Of a stretch of DNA of 60,000 nucleotides, positions 9,900 through 21,835 are shown in pieces. The position numbers and the translations under genes are program-made. The notes under the pieces are model-generated. The model was not told the DNA's origin, did no database searches, and saw only the letters and a program-made list of their open reading frames with translations. This DNA is from Takakia lepidozioides (Eukaryota; Streptophyta; Takakiopsida; Takakiales; Takakiaceae). The stretch covers positions 31,514,042 through 31,574,041 of the forward strand of contig CM060734.1 of the NCBI GenBank assembly GCA_030704615.1, read 5' to 3'. Position 1 is the stretch's first letter. Every line of letters begins with the position of its first letter.

Positions 9900-12800
9900 C
9901 AGTAACTTTAGACTCCAAAGTGTTGTTGGCCAACCACCTGCCCCAACTCGGTCTGTTTCCTAACACCATTCACATATGGTAGAGGGGTGTTACTGACATG
10001 CCTCTTTGATGTACACACAGGCATAATCAAGGGGCACAGCAGGGTACCCGTACCCACCACAGCACCTTGAAGAGCAACAATCAGCCCTACTCCATATTTC
10101 TTGCGTTTGGAGTCACATCCAACAGCCGAACCTCGTCACCCACCCTGAACTGTGATCCCAACTCCACACAAAAAAGAACACGATGTGAAAACCCATGACA
10201 TACACACGACTAGGACACTCAACATTTGCGAGTTAAAGAGAGCCCCAAGGTTGGAAAAAAAAAAAAATAAAGACAAGACAACGGCCTGGACTTTACTCCA
10301 TTTGCAGTCTCCAGTGGTGGTGAGACCTCTTTTGGGGGCTACTCGCCGGGTCGACACTCTTGCCCCTCGTCTGTATACCGGCTTGTCGACAATATCACCT
10401 TTGTTTGTCACAAGTTCCTGTGTCACAGACCAGAGATCAACCAGGAAAGCAATGAGCAAACAGGAATAGTGAATAGAAACAAATCCAAGTATGAATCAAA
10501 CAAAAAAAAGCCAACATGAAAAGCTGCAAAGAAAACCTAGCATTAATCAAGCAAACCGAGGAGAAGCATCCAGGAAAGCAATGCAATGAATGAACCCACA
10601 AAATGTAGCCTCTGGAGCACTGTCAGAATGTTTGTACCTTCACAGTAGCAGTGTTGTATGGTTGTTGTCCGAAAACAGGCTGAGACTCCAAAAACTTGGG
10701 AATACTGGCAGCTTTCGATGCCTTCCACAAGAAAGGCCACAACACCTCTGTTAGATACTCATCAGTTGGTGAATCTGGTTGCACCTTCCATGGCTCTGGA
10801 AAAATCCCACTGAAAGGGAGGATTGTTTGCCGCCTTTCTTGGTGTGTCGTCAACAAGAACAGTGTCCTCATAAGTCCATTCTGGCCAGTCTGCCCACACT
10901 GTAGACAAGTTCTTGAAATATAATGGCTTTGAATCAGACCCCTTACGGCATGGGAGGACTGGATCCTCGTCACAGTGAAGGGCATCCCACTGGAAAACCA
11001 GGTTAGTGTGGGCTGCAAAAATATAGTCCACCATTGGAAGAAGTTGCGAGCTTGGCAACAAGACCACACCGCCACCTCAAAGTGTTCAAAACACTTTTGC
11101 AAAAAGTCATAACAGCGTGGTCTCAAAACTACCATCTTCTTGCCACACATCTTCCCACAAAACCTTTGGGAAGGGATGCAGGCCCATTAGCAGAATGAAA
11201 AGATTCACATAACAGACCATTTAAGTCCAGAATTAGTAAATGCTTCCTCGTTGGTCCAGGAAGTAAACTGACATTTGGCTTCAACATGTGAGCAGGAGAA
11301 ATTAAAGCAACCTGCTTGTTTGTTTTGTCCCCGTCTGCATCTTCCCCCCATCTAAACTCCCACATACCTGCATACCAGAATCCGGTGTGCCCGGCGGCTC
11401 TGTCACCATTGCCCCTGGACTGCTACTGCCTTTGTACGTGGCAAGGGCTGAATTTCACGTGTACCTCACAGCTGGCCTTCCTGTATCTGCTGCTGCTCGG
11501 TCAAATTCAAAAGATCATCAGTGACAGGAAGACATAAGGGCTTAGAGTGAGCACCAGTTACCGTCTGAAATTGGGATTCCAAACATTTTGATACTGTCAC
11601 AGCAGACGTATCCATCGTAGATGTCACTGGTCCTGCGCCTGGTAGATTAATCCCCAATCTGGTCACAATGGCTTTCTGGTACTCAATCATACTCTGCATC
11701 TGTAATTTTAATTCTGCCATGTCACGTTGTGATTCCACCAGTTTGTCCAAGCCATCCATCCTGCCAACTACTGTAGAATATGCGAGACTTCCCTCCTGCC
11801 AATCCATGAAAACTTGCCCAAGTATGAATCAAACAAAAAAAACCTAGCATGAAAAACCATTGGAAAGAAAACCCAGGCCAAAAGCCGTGAAAAAAACCCT
11901 AGCAACCTATGATGCAGCAACCACTCTAGCAAACGTGGAAAACACACTTACCCGCCTGTCACTCCCAGCTGACAACCGTGACACTGAACCCTCTTGAATT
12001 TCATATAATGTAGGAGGGCACCCTGATAGTGTTTCCTACAAATTAATCCATGCCACAAACAAACCCATGCCACAAGTCAGTAAGCAATGTGAGGGCTGAC
12101 TATATACACATAGCAATTCAATGAGGACAAAATACAGAGTCGTGATGATGCCACTTACCAAGCGTGCTTCCACCATTGCCTTCCCACCACGGCCAGTCTT
12201 GGTAGGATTCAGAATTGCACCATTTGCCTTCTTCATGTTGCCCGACACTTTGTGGAACACCTCTGTCTGCCAGTAACTTACAAGCTTGTTCCATACCTCG
12301 TCAGATACAGTAATGGGTTCCCCTTACCACCCAACCACGCAGTGGTGTGCTTCATAACGCTGGCTCTTCATTATTCTGCCAATTGTTTGTTTTAGGTGGA
12401 AGTCTTTTAACTCGTGTGGCGTATATGAAAATAGCTTAGCCAGGTGATCTCTGATTTCGTATACAACTTCATCAGGTTGGTTGTTGATGGCAAGGGAACA
12501 ATCTAGCTTGCGATAAGCCTGGCAGCGTGCATACATTCCGGGTCTGACCATACGGGGCTCCTTTGAGGTTCGTCAAAATCACCGTGGGAGGAAGACCTGC
12601 AGCTATTCTCTCTTCCTTGACCTTGGCAGCTTCAATTTTGGCTGAGCTATTAGCCCTCCTTAAAGCATTGGTTCTATCATTCTTTGAAACGGCACCCTCC
12701 CCTCCTTCAGAGACCTCCGTGCGCTCAGGAGAATTCAAAGCAGGATCCTGCCAAGTAGGGACTGGTGGCCATGGCTGTTGGCCAGAAGGCCGAGGACCAT

Positions 12801-14062
12801 ACTGGCCATACTGTCCATAAGCAGGAGGATATTCCGGTGGCCTGCCACCCCCATAGCTATTAGGGGGTGGCAAATATGGTGGAGGAGGATACTGGCCATA
12901 CTGCCCATATGGAGGAGCACCATATTGACCCTGACCATACTGAGTGCCAGACTGTGGGTACTGAGGCATACCATAATAAGGTGGGGGTACTGGTGGCACA
13001 GAACCCACAACGTTGGAGAGTTAGGGCCACCTCCTGCGTTCTTGTGGGCGCCATCTCCATTGCTAGCAGCAGGGATCGTGGATCCAGTGCGCTTGTGCTT
13101 GCCCTGAAAAGAAATTCCCCAGTACAATGTGGGTGATTACACATACATATAGGCAGCAAGCAGCAAATCCTTGAATTCAGGCAAACAAACTGGAAGCACA
13201 TATCATTTGTAAAGACAAGATTACCCAAAACTCAGTATGATCTTGGGCAGTAAATCTCCCAAATTTGATTGGCCCCAATGATGTCCTCCCAGTACATTTT
13301 TGAGCCCTCTTAGGTATGGGGTTTCCTGAAATCCATAGCAAGAAGAATTCAAATGGACAAACCTGATGGGTCCATGAGAAGTATCCCTCCAAGTTTTACT
13401 GATATTCTGGGTGCATAAGTAACCCAAGTATCTCTATAAGTAGCCATTGTAGCTTAGTACCAGGACGTTGGTTTCATGGGGCAAAGAATTTGAACACACC
13501 TGAAGTCTACATTGGCCTGACATCATGCCTTTGGCACTTCAACTTGTCTAGTGGAAATCATTTGTGATTGTGCCTTGGCTGACCCCTGCATTGTCCAACT
13601 TCCCTGTCTTGACAGACATACCCTATCTCTTCGTGATTTTACCAAAAACATACATAATTAGAATCATGGTCATTGTGAAGAACTATAACTCACAGACGGA
13701 GAAGGTGTTCGTAGTGTAGATGATGGGCGTTTTTGTCCTGCGACATGAGCATGGGCATGTTCTCCTCGGCTTGCCGTGGCATCCGCCGACGACGCACTCG
13801 CCTCGCACTGGCGTGGGAGGAGTGGATCGTCCTCATCGTCCTCAGAAGAGCCCTCATGCAGAATCGTAGTCTTCATCGTCTTCAGTCTGGCACTTTGCCT
13901 TGCAGGACCTTGATCCCTACCTTTTTCCTTCGGAGCGCGTGGCTTGCGAGGGCGATTCGCTCCCGCAAGCCTGCACAAACACCTCCATGACCTCCCTCTC
14001 AAACAATCACAAACAAATGTAAGCATACATACCCTAATACTCTTAAGCCTACGCTGAACCAC
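9900..14062 (-). CDS. TNPA-like accessory transposase gene of the CACTA element (exon pieces)
   Basis: Minus-strand exon-like pieces in order: a basic/acidic N-terminal exon (14062-13700, with SSEDDEDD); a Pro/Tyr/Gln-rich low-complexity exon (about 13080-12530, repeats of PPYGQYGQY); a segment with W-x2-LV-x-YW...NPTKTGRGGKAMVEAR (about 12550-12160) resembling the plant Ptta/En-Spm transposase domain (Transposase_24); a short exon near 12030-11950; a helical coiled-coil-like exon (11810-11466, LKLQMQSMIEYQKA); and a last part (about 10140-9900, with VGLIVALQGAVVGTGTLL and LGQVVG) resembling the TNP1/En-Spm C-terminal domain. TNPA binds subterminal repeats and assists transposition. The reading frame around 13010 does not join cleanly, so exact exons are uncertain. 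The phosphatase fragment lies between the coiled coil and the last domain. Confidence 0.55.
10623..11340 (-). pseudogene. Captured host FCP1/HAD-type phosphatase fragment
   Basis: Minus-strand sequence spells a near-complete FCP1-homology/HAD domain split over two frames. In order: RKHLLILDLNGLLCES (motif I region, about 11260-11200), VVLRPRCYDFLQKCFEHFEV with AVWS (about 11125-11060), MVDYIFAA..LVFQWDALHCDE, KPLYFKNLSTVWADW, VLVDDTPRKAANNPP (about 10870-10815), GIFPEPW and an EYL..LWPFLWKAS tail. Frame changes fall near 11165, 11050 and 10805, so this copy cannot make the protein as read. Motif I is DLN rather than the usual DxD. The enzyme family dephosphorylates proteins such as the RNA polymerase II tail, but the role of this plant branch is unknown to me. 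Lying inside the CACTA element, it looks like transduplication of a host gene. Confidence 0.75.
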
Positions 14063-14548
14063 AGCCGCACCCTACCAGGACGTAATGCTGCCCACGAATG
14101 ACGGCGGACATCTCCCGCCTAATGACACACCCTCCTCAAACCTAATCGTCACTCACTGCATGTTGTTTGCCTCTCTGTTTGTACAAGTCGCAGCTACTCG
14201 CCCCCATTTGTGCTATGAAGCTTATGATCGCTGTAGGAAGGTTAGAGGATAAGGCAAATCGCAAGTTTAGTGGGTGGGTATCCAAAGTCAGGAACTAAAC
14301 TCACCCATCTATCGACTGCTTGAACGTTGCTTCCACCTCCTTTATGGCAGCAATCCGGCGCTCTCGGAACTTCTCGTACTCAGTGAGAGGGACTGTCACT
14401 TCGAAGACCTTCCGCTTCACCATGGACACTCAGAAACGATACTTATAGTATACTATAGATATAGAAATAGCACATTGGCAGCTGGTGCAAAACTAGAGAC
14501 AATGCACTGTGCGTAGCATGCAAAGAGGGAAGGGGTGACGTTCAAAGC

Positions 14549-17500
14549 ATGTACAGTGCAGGTGGCGAACGGATGCGTAGGCGTAGAATAGATGACCGTC
14601 TATGGCGAATGGAAGAAGCTTATGCCACAAGGAATGGGCATACAAAAATGCTATGCAACTGCGATGAGTGTCATGGAGGAAAAGTACTCTTGTTGGAAAC
14701 AGTGAGGAATCATTACATGATACACGGGAGGGATCCTCTTCTCCAACGCTGTTCTCTTCCGGTAAGATCGCCACTTTCCCTTCAGCACTTTAGTTTGAAT
14801 TTTGAATGCAACGATCCTCTTCTCCACATGTCGACATTTCGTTGGGTGATTGTAGTCAAGAAGTCATAAGATACAGACGTGAGTATGACTACGCCACTTC
14901 CGTTATCACTTTAATTAATGCACATGTCGTGTTTTCATTGGTCATGTGTAGTCATGTAGTCATATATGACTAAGTAAGTGACTGCAACTATGACTTCAAT
15001 GGTTACAAATGTCGTGTTTTGATTGGGTGTATATTCATAAGATACATACGTAAATATGACTGCATCACTGCAACGTCACCGTGCCTCCTATGTCATAATA
15101 TGAACAAGTGTCACATCGTTGTTGGTCCACTCACAAGATGACTATTGGGATGCAGGGATGTGAATATTCAGATGATGAAGACGAAGGCCCTGCGGCACAG
15201 CGGGAGCCAATGTCACAGAGAACGCAGATGAGAGTGGTGGATTGGAGGTAGAAATGCAGCGTGCATTGCAGGAAGCGTTTCTCTTTGCAAACAGAGAGGA
15301 CCCCATTCATGGTGGAACCGATCACACATTTGCCGATCATGACGATGATCTCGACGATTCCGGAGACAATGAATTTGATGAGAATGCTCACCTGCACGTT
15401 GATCCCGAGTATGATAAACTCTTCCGAGCGTCGCAATGTCCACTTTTTGAAGGGTGCTCCATCAGCCGGCTGCAAGCAACTTTGACGTTGCTGAACGCAT
15501 GCACTACCCACAAGTGCACCAATGCATTTGTGGATGAGCTTCTGGGATTGTTGCGTAAGAGTTTTTTGCCTAAAGAGAATTCATTGCCGAAAACTCACTA
15601 TGAAGCAAAAACCATGATTGCCAAGATGGGATTGCAGTACACGATGATTCATGCCTGTGAGCGTGGTTGTGTACTCTTCCGTGGGGAGTATGAGAATGTA
15701 GACATTTGCCCAGTGTGCCGCAGTTCCCGTTACATTCCAGGTCGTGGAAGTGTGCCCAAGAAAGTATTGCGACACTTCCCTGTCATTCCAAGGTTGAAAC
15801 GTATGTACCGATGTAAATCGATCGCTAACCTCATGACATGGCACGACAGACATAAGAGCCAGGATGGGTTGGTTCGACATCCAGCTGATAGCAAAGCATG
15901 GAGACACATTGACACCACATTTGCGGATTTTGCTGCAGAGCCACGATCTCTGCGATTTGGATTGGCCTTAGACGGTGTAAATCCCTACGGAGCTCAATCC
16001 ACAAGTTGGAGCACATGGCCCGTTCTCTTGGTCAATTACAATCTGCCTCCGTGGTTAATGACCAAAAAGTTCTTTGTCATGTTAGCGCTACTGATTCCTG
16101 GTAAGGAGTCTGTTACCTCGGACAACGTAGATGTTTACCTGATGCCCCTAGTGGAAGAGCTATTGGAACTATGGAGAGGGATTGCAGCTCATGATGTTTC
16201 CCGTCCTCGTGGTCAACGCGAATTCACACTGAGGGCAGTGTTGATGTGGTCAATCCATGACTACCCTGCATATGGCTTGCTCTCAGGTCAAGTGACGAAA
16301 GGTTATGCTGGTTGTCCAGCTTGTGGACCCGGGGTGACTTCACAGCAGTTACACACATGTGGAAAAATTGTTTTCCTAGGCCACCGAAGATTTTTGGCCC
16401 GCAATCATCCATATAGAAGGTCAAGAATGTTCAATGGCGCTACTGAGCATGGAACTCCTCCAAAAACGCAGACTGGAACACAAATCAAGGACCTTGCAAC
16501 AGCTCGCACTGCATGGGTGGAAAACGGAGGGACGCCAGATAGCAGGACAGACCCAACAAAAACTCATGGAGTTAAGCGATTGTCAATTTTATATGTCTTA
16601 CCTTATTGGGAGGTAATTCCTTCATGGCCTTTAAATTGGCTGTGTACATTTTTGCGTTTTCTGTTTAAATTGTGATGAGTAAATGCTCAATTGCTTATGT
16701 GTTCATTTTGTAGGGTCTCCTCATCCGCCACACGTTTGACGCAATGCATTGCGAGAAGAACTTGGCTGAAAATATTATTAAAACTATCTTTGGTGAGAAA
16801 GACACATTGAAAGTTCGCCGTGATTTGGAGCTACTTGGGATGCGCCCGGAATTGTGGCTACAACGTGATCCTGACAGAGCAGATACGTTAATTATGCCTC
16901 CTGCCCCTTATGTCCTCACTGAGGCTGAGTTACAAGTCTTTCTGGAGATTGTGCAGAACTTGAAAGTGCCAACAGGCTACGCATCAGCTTTCAAAAAGCA
17001 TGTGGTGAAGAAGAAGTTGTCAGGCATGAAATCACATGACTATCATGTGCTCATGCAGCAAATTATACCGCTTGCTATCCGTGGGCTCATGCCAAGTGGT
17101 CCTCGAAGGGCCATTTTGCGAGTATGTCGTGTATTTAAGAAGTTGTGTGCAAAAGTGGTGAATCCTGTAGAGTATGAGGAATTGAGAACTGAAGCAGTTC
17201 TCACTCTGTGTCTTATAGAGAAGGAGTTCCCACCATCATTTTTTGATGTGATGACACATCTGGTTGTTCACCTAGTGGATGAGTTGTACTTATGCGGGCC
17301 CGTAGCATCTCGTTGGATGTACCCCATGGAGCGGGCAATGAAAGATATGAAGGGCTACGTAAGAAACATGGCAAGGCCCGAGGGGAGCATGGCAGAAGGA
17401 TACCAATTTGAAGAAGCATTGGGTTTTTGCACAGAGTATATGGCAGGATTTGATGGAAGTGTACGAAGGGTGTGGGATGCAGATGAGGCAGAATCTGTGG

Positions 17501-18611
17501 AACGTGAAGTTGTGGAAGGAAGTTCTAAAGCCCGAAAATTGAATGACCTGTGTGATATTGTACATGAGTACATCATTCAGAACCATCCTCGTCTATCAGT
17601 CATGTTGGGGTAAGAAATCTACTTCATTGACATTCAGATTTCCAAGTTTTAGTCATTTATCATTAGTTGGCATATGGCGTCTTTTCAAATCTCCCACGCC
17701 ACCTCTGTCAATCTCCTGGCTGACCCTCGGATTGTGACAGGATATATGAAGCAGAGTCCACACGGATAGAAGCCAGACGACGCTTGTTTCGTGAGGAGCA
17801 AGGGCTGGAAGGCATGAGCAATCCCACGGCAATTCAGTACCCTCCTGATTTGCATCCTTGTCCTCCATTTGCTGTTTGGCTCCCTCAAGGTGTACGGGAT
17901 CATCTCTCAATTCAATCAGATGGGCTTGATCCTACAACACGTGAGGAATTACTGGATCTTTCAAGGCCTCCATCATTTACTGCCCTGTCATTCAAGAGTA
18001 TGACAGCGTATGGTAACCATTACAGGGTTACATCCCCCGGCATGAACACAACAAGTATGGTGTCTTTTGATTGTGGAGTCTCATCTGTTTTCCAGCACCA
18101 GCCCATTACCAACAATTCAGGCAATGACATGGAGGAACCTACAAGATATGTGGGTCTTATAAGGGAGATTTTGCAAATTGACTATGGCCAAACACAGCCT
18201 ATAGTGTTTTTGTGTTCGTGGGTACGGGCGAGTCGCGTGGGTCGTCAACCTATGTCAATGAAGCAGGATGATGCTGGCTTCACACTTGTCAATTTTAACC
18301 GTATGCTTCCACCTTCTGAGCAACCTTTTGTGTTTCCTGGCCAGGTTGATCAAGTGTTTTTTTCTAATTGTGTGAAGGAGCCGGGGTGGAAAGTCGTCCT
18401 GGAGAAGAGCCCCCGAGCACATAGAGTGGTCTGCGACATATCAATTGATAATGATGATGTGGCGGAAGTGGAAGGATTGTTAGCCCCACAAAGACTAGAG
18501 GAGACTATGGTTACTGATGGCCCAACATGCAGCCGAGCGGTACCGGTTACTCCAGAGCATGTGGCCTCCTTGTACCTCCGAGCACCCCGTATACGTGGTG
18601 ATGATGTTTAG
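14549..18611 (+). CDS. Tnp2-type (TNPD) CACTA transposase, four exon blocks
   Basis: Exon 1 (14549-14761) ends at a GTAAG donor and encodes CNCDECHGG followed by TVRNHYMIHGRDP, the zinc-like N-terminal signature of these proteins. A block from 15150 or 15254 to 16612 carries the Tnp2 transposase domain (CPVCRSSRY, FADFAAEPRSLRFGLALDGVNPYG, VLLVNYNLPPWL, KGYAGCPACG). An intron (16613-16713) precedes 16714-17609 (RHTFDAMHCEKNL and the DUF4218-type region). Another (17610-17740) precedes 17741-18611 (DUF4216-type region with VSFDCGVSSV and VDQVFFSNCV). The acidic stretch starting at ATG 15150 runs into TAG at 15249, one frame off from the main ORF, whose first ATG is 15254. So there is a frame break or an unseen intron. 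The protein cuts and moves the element by recognising its CACTA ends. Confidence 0.85.
14762..15149. promoter_or_regulatory. Intron/upstream zone with TGACTACA-type motif cluster
   Basis: No coding potential seen. Between 14880 and 15070 there are repeated GTAGTCAT, ATGACTA and TGACTGCA words like those in both subterminal regions. This may be a binding zone allowing TNPA-like regulation of the transposase transcript; that role is inferred from En/Spm. Confidence 0.4.
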
Positions 18612-21299
18612 CCAACCCTTGGAGAAGATGAAGTCTGTGATGAAGACAGTGATACATGTAGTGACCCAGACATAGATGAGGATGATGAAGATTAGATATG
18701 CGCGATTTGTGCACTCCAGTTATAGACCATGCATGATAGTTTAAGGTGGTAACACTCCCTTCGCATTCCCATTAAGATATCATGCTTGGACACTGGATTT
18801 TATGATCAATTATGGAGTGCTTTCCTTTCAGCACCCTTTATTCATTTGTTGTTGCAATTGGCTTTGGACCAACCCGTGCTGGTACCATTGCCATGGGTTC
18901 TGCCTGCAATGTTTTCTTGCAATGGATTTGGCACATGCCACGAAAGGCCATCCAGACCATCCTCTGGAAATGCTCCAATGTTGTTTCAAACATCTCCACA
19001 TTGCAATGGATACAACACTGACATTAGATGAGTGAAAGTGAGACTAGACCTCCAGCCAGCCGGCTTTCCCACATCAAATTGAAGGGGATCTGTAGATTAT
19101 AGATAACGGCTGTTGCCTTCTCAATGTCTTTTCCAATGACCTCTACAATGAACTGAGGTATAAGATCCTTCAAATCACAAGTTTGAGCATCACGCACAAG
19201 CCACTTACGGGGATAGAGTTTCCAATGCGAACCATTGGTCTTTTATTGATAGCATTGTTGTAAAATACATGGACCAACATGGTCAATTTCGGGAATGACA
19301 TATAGTACGCTTTCATGTACTATGTAAGCATGCAACTATGTACCAGTGACGTGGCTTGTTCGCCACTTAACCTGTTTGCCCATTCAGCCAGCTCCACATT
19401 GTCATGGATTTTGCATGTTGGATTGTGAGGCCATCCACACCGTCCTCTGGAAAAATGTTATCATGGGGTTTCAGCTATGTCCACATTTCCCTGGATTATG
19501 CCTGCACGAAGCAAGGCCAACTGCATTCAGCACCCCCCACTTTATTATAGTATTGCAGCAACATTCAAAGCACTTCAATTTGTATCCATCGAAAACATCT
19601 AGGCTGGAAAAAGACATTGTTGCAGCAGAACTTAGGAAAGTACTTCTCCCCTTCCACTACACACGTGAAATGAAAGAAGCCAACCAACAGCATACCAGCC
19701 AAGAAAATATGAAACCAGCCAAGAAAAGCGCCAATATATGCAGTGAAGGTCGACACTAAATGAAACTTATCCAACAAGATGAGGGAAGCTAAGTCTTACC
19801 TCCATAAGCTTGCCCACATCAAATTTGGGAGCTTTCAGAATTTCTCCTTTCCGGTTGAATGAACTTGGCTACAAGATCCTTCAAATTGCAAGTTTGAGCT
19901 TCACACACAATGAACTTGCAGGGATTGGGCTTCCAATGTGAACCCGGAGTCTTATATTGATAGCATTGTTGTAAAACACATGGACCAACAATGACAGTCT
20001 CTGGAATGACATATAGTACAGTAATGACATATAGTACAGCATGCCGCTTCCAGTTGACCATCTACCCATGTAGATTTCTTGTACCTATCCTTCCACAGGG
20101 AATCATAGGTAATGTGGAGCTTGAAATCCAGCCCTCTTGGATGAATGTGGACCCACACTCTATCCCTGCTCCTTCAGCTATCCATGCCTCTGACAGCCTA
20201 CAATTCTACCAGCAAACACCCCAACCATACTGGTGTGGAGTTCTTCCCCAAAACACCCGAACCCTACTTATCACAATCTGAAATGCATCTGCTTCTCTCT
20301 GTAGTCCAACAGGCATTCGCCTTTTTGTCTCCATTGTCCCACCATTGGGGTCGGAAAGTGTTCACCCCAAAGCTTCTCCTCACCTCTATTATATGTTTTT
20401 GGATACTTCCCTGCTGCCACACTGGCAGTAACTTGCCAAAGTCACTCCAAACCACCACAGATGTACCCAACGACCTAACTTACAGAATTCCATATGCATC
20501 TTGCGGCCGAGTCTGATGAGAGGGCAACACAGGCTGAAATAGGTTGAAGAAGAAGGTGCCCTACCACATTGTCCTTGACCTGTCCTGACCCATGGAGGAT
20601 TTGACCGATGACCTCTTGTGTGTGCTGCTTGTGTCTGTAGTCAGGTAATGTCGGATTGGTCTATCAGATCGAACCACTACGGCGTAGATGAGTAGTCAGA
20701 GATTGAAACACGCTTGCTAAGACCAAGCTGACTCTCCCAAGAACGGCGAGGTCGCCTGTCCTCGTCTCCTCTCCTCCTCCTCTTCTCTTTCGTGCATCAT
20801 TTGCTCAACGCCTCCATCCCACGCCCCTGCATATCCTGCTATCATCGCGTTCTATCCCTCAGCTATGTGGTGTGGCGCAGGAGACAAAAAGACGCCAAGT
20901 CCCAGCCCTCCTTTCTGTTCACGATTACACTAATGGGCAACCTTATTAGCAAAAATTTTAACTTTTTAAAACCTAATGGGCAACCTTATTTGCATTATAT
21001 GTGCCTTCAAAATGACACGTGTAGTGATGTAGTCGTATAAATAGAGCTCTGAAACCATCTTCAGTCATGGAGTCATAAGATTCCATGAAACGTCGTCCAC
21101 GTGTAGTCAAACATATCACACTAGTCATATAAACCATCCCTGTCATCATGGTCAACAATGTTTGACCAATGCTCCCTAACTTTCCGGAGTCATGTACTGA
21201 TATCCATTACTACAAAGTCATAAAACTAAAACTATAATGCATTTCAGCGCTCTGTAGTCATGTACCTAGTGCAGTTTTTATGACTCCGCCAAACCCGTA
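18612..21299. other. CACTA right arm: duplicated non-coding and possible second captured fragment
   Basis: No intact gene. Block 19130-19310 recurs diverged at 19850-20030 (shared GATCCTTCAAAT.CAAGTTTGAGC, TTGATAGCATTGTTGTAAAA and GGAATGACATATAGTAC). Block 18885-18990 resembles 19395-19470. An 18-bp tandem (TGACATATAGTACAG) lies near 20007-20040. On the minus strand, 20470-19850 has exon-like pieces (for example VVVWSDFGKLLPVW and IVGPCVLQQCYQY with CKFIVCEAQTCNLKDLV) that read like part of a host gene but are not recognised. From about 21010 the subterminal TGTAGTCA motifs begin. Confidence 0.5.
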
Positions 21300-21327
21300 G
21301 TCCTAAAAACGCTCATCTCTTGTAGTG
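21300..21327 (-). repeat. CACTA right terminal inverted repeat
   Basis: Ends CTCATCTCTTGTAGTG, followed directly by the CTA duplication. It is the reverse complement of the left terminus with two mismatches. Confidence 0.92.
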
Positions 21328-21330
21328 CTA

Positions 21331-21545
21331 CTACGTACCCTCCACTATACAGCCATCCGGTCTCTCACTGCCCTCATCCTAAACAAACGTAAGATCGAAA
21401 GCGGCCAATTGGGCACGCAGTAAGTCGAGTTACATAGATAGAGCCCACCCCCGAAAGGGGGCAGTACTTGCAAGGGGAAGAAGCTCTTATTTACACTGAC
21501 TTTGGTTGGTGTCATATATATATATATATATATACATACATTCCG
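21331..21545 (+). mobile_element. Degenerate retroelement, part 3: C-terminal codons and 3' end with (TA)n tail
   Basis: Immediately after the CACTA duplication an open frame continues to TAA at 21419-21421 (ending LILNKRKIESGQLGTQ). A 3' UTR follows with AGATAGAGCCCA and GCAAGGGGAAGAAGCTCTT, and then a (TA)n run at 21515-21535. The 75-bp 3' UTR block recurs on the minus strand at 40917-40995, also ending in a TA-rich tail, which supports a true element 3' end rather than chance. Confidence 0.6.
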
Positions 21546-21835
21546 TGTTTCATTGTTTTTCGGAAGAAGAAGGGGGAGTGTTGTCAAAGCTATCACGTCA
21601 CATCTCTGTATTTCATTGTTTGATGCATCTACCTCTATCTATGCCGAAGAAGTGAGGGGAGTGGAACCCCCTTTTCTGTATTTTTCCCTTCGTTTAGCAT
21701 TTGTTTTGTCCGAACCGGAAGTAGGTTGTTTATATCTTTTCCGTTGCTCATCATTTAGTTTCTCAACATTTTTTTATTATTTATTATTATTTTTGGAAGA
21801 ACAGGGACAAAGGTTTAGTTTTATTGTCTTGATAA

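Larger units (their letters stand above)
8903..21327. mobile_element. Complete CACTA (En/Spm) transposon, 12,425 bp
   Basis: The left end reads CACTACAACAGATGAGCG and the right end, reversed, CACTACAAGAGATGAGCG. The termini match over about 28 bp with two mismatches. Both sides are flanked by CTA (8900-8902 and 21328-21330), the 3-bp duplication typical of CACTA elements. Inside are a Tnp2-type transposase gene on the plus strand, a TNPA-like gene on the minus strand, subterminal repeat arrays and a captured host gene fragment. Removing it together with one CTA joins two parts of the retroelement. Whether it is still mobile is uncertain because the transposase N-terminal region has a frame break. 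Confidence 0.93.

Noticed and set aside
15581-15918. Minus-strand ORFs across the Tnp2 exon
   Set aside because: Shadow frames of the strong plus-strand transposase coding sequence.
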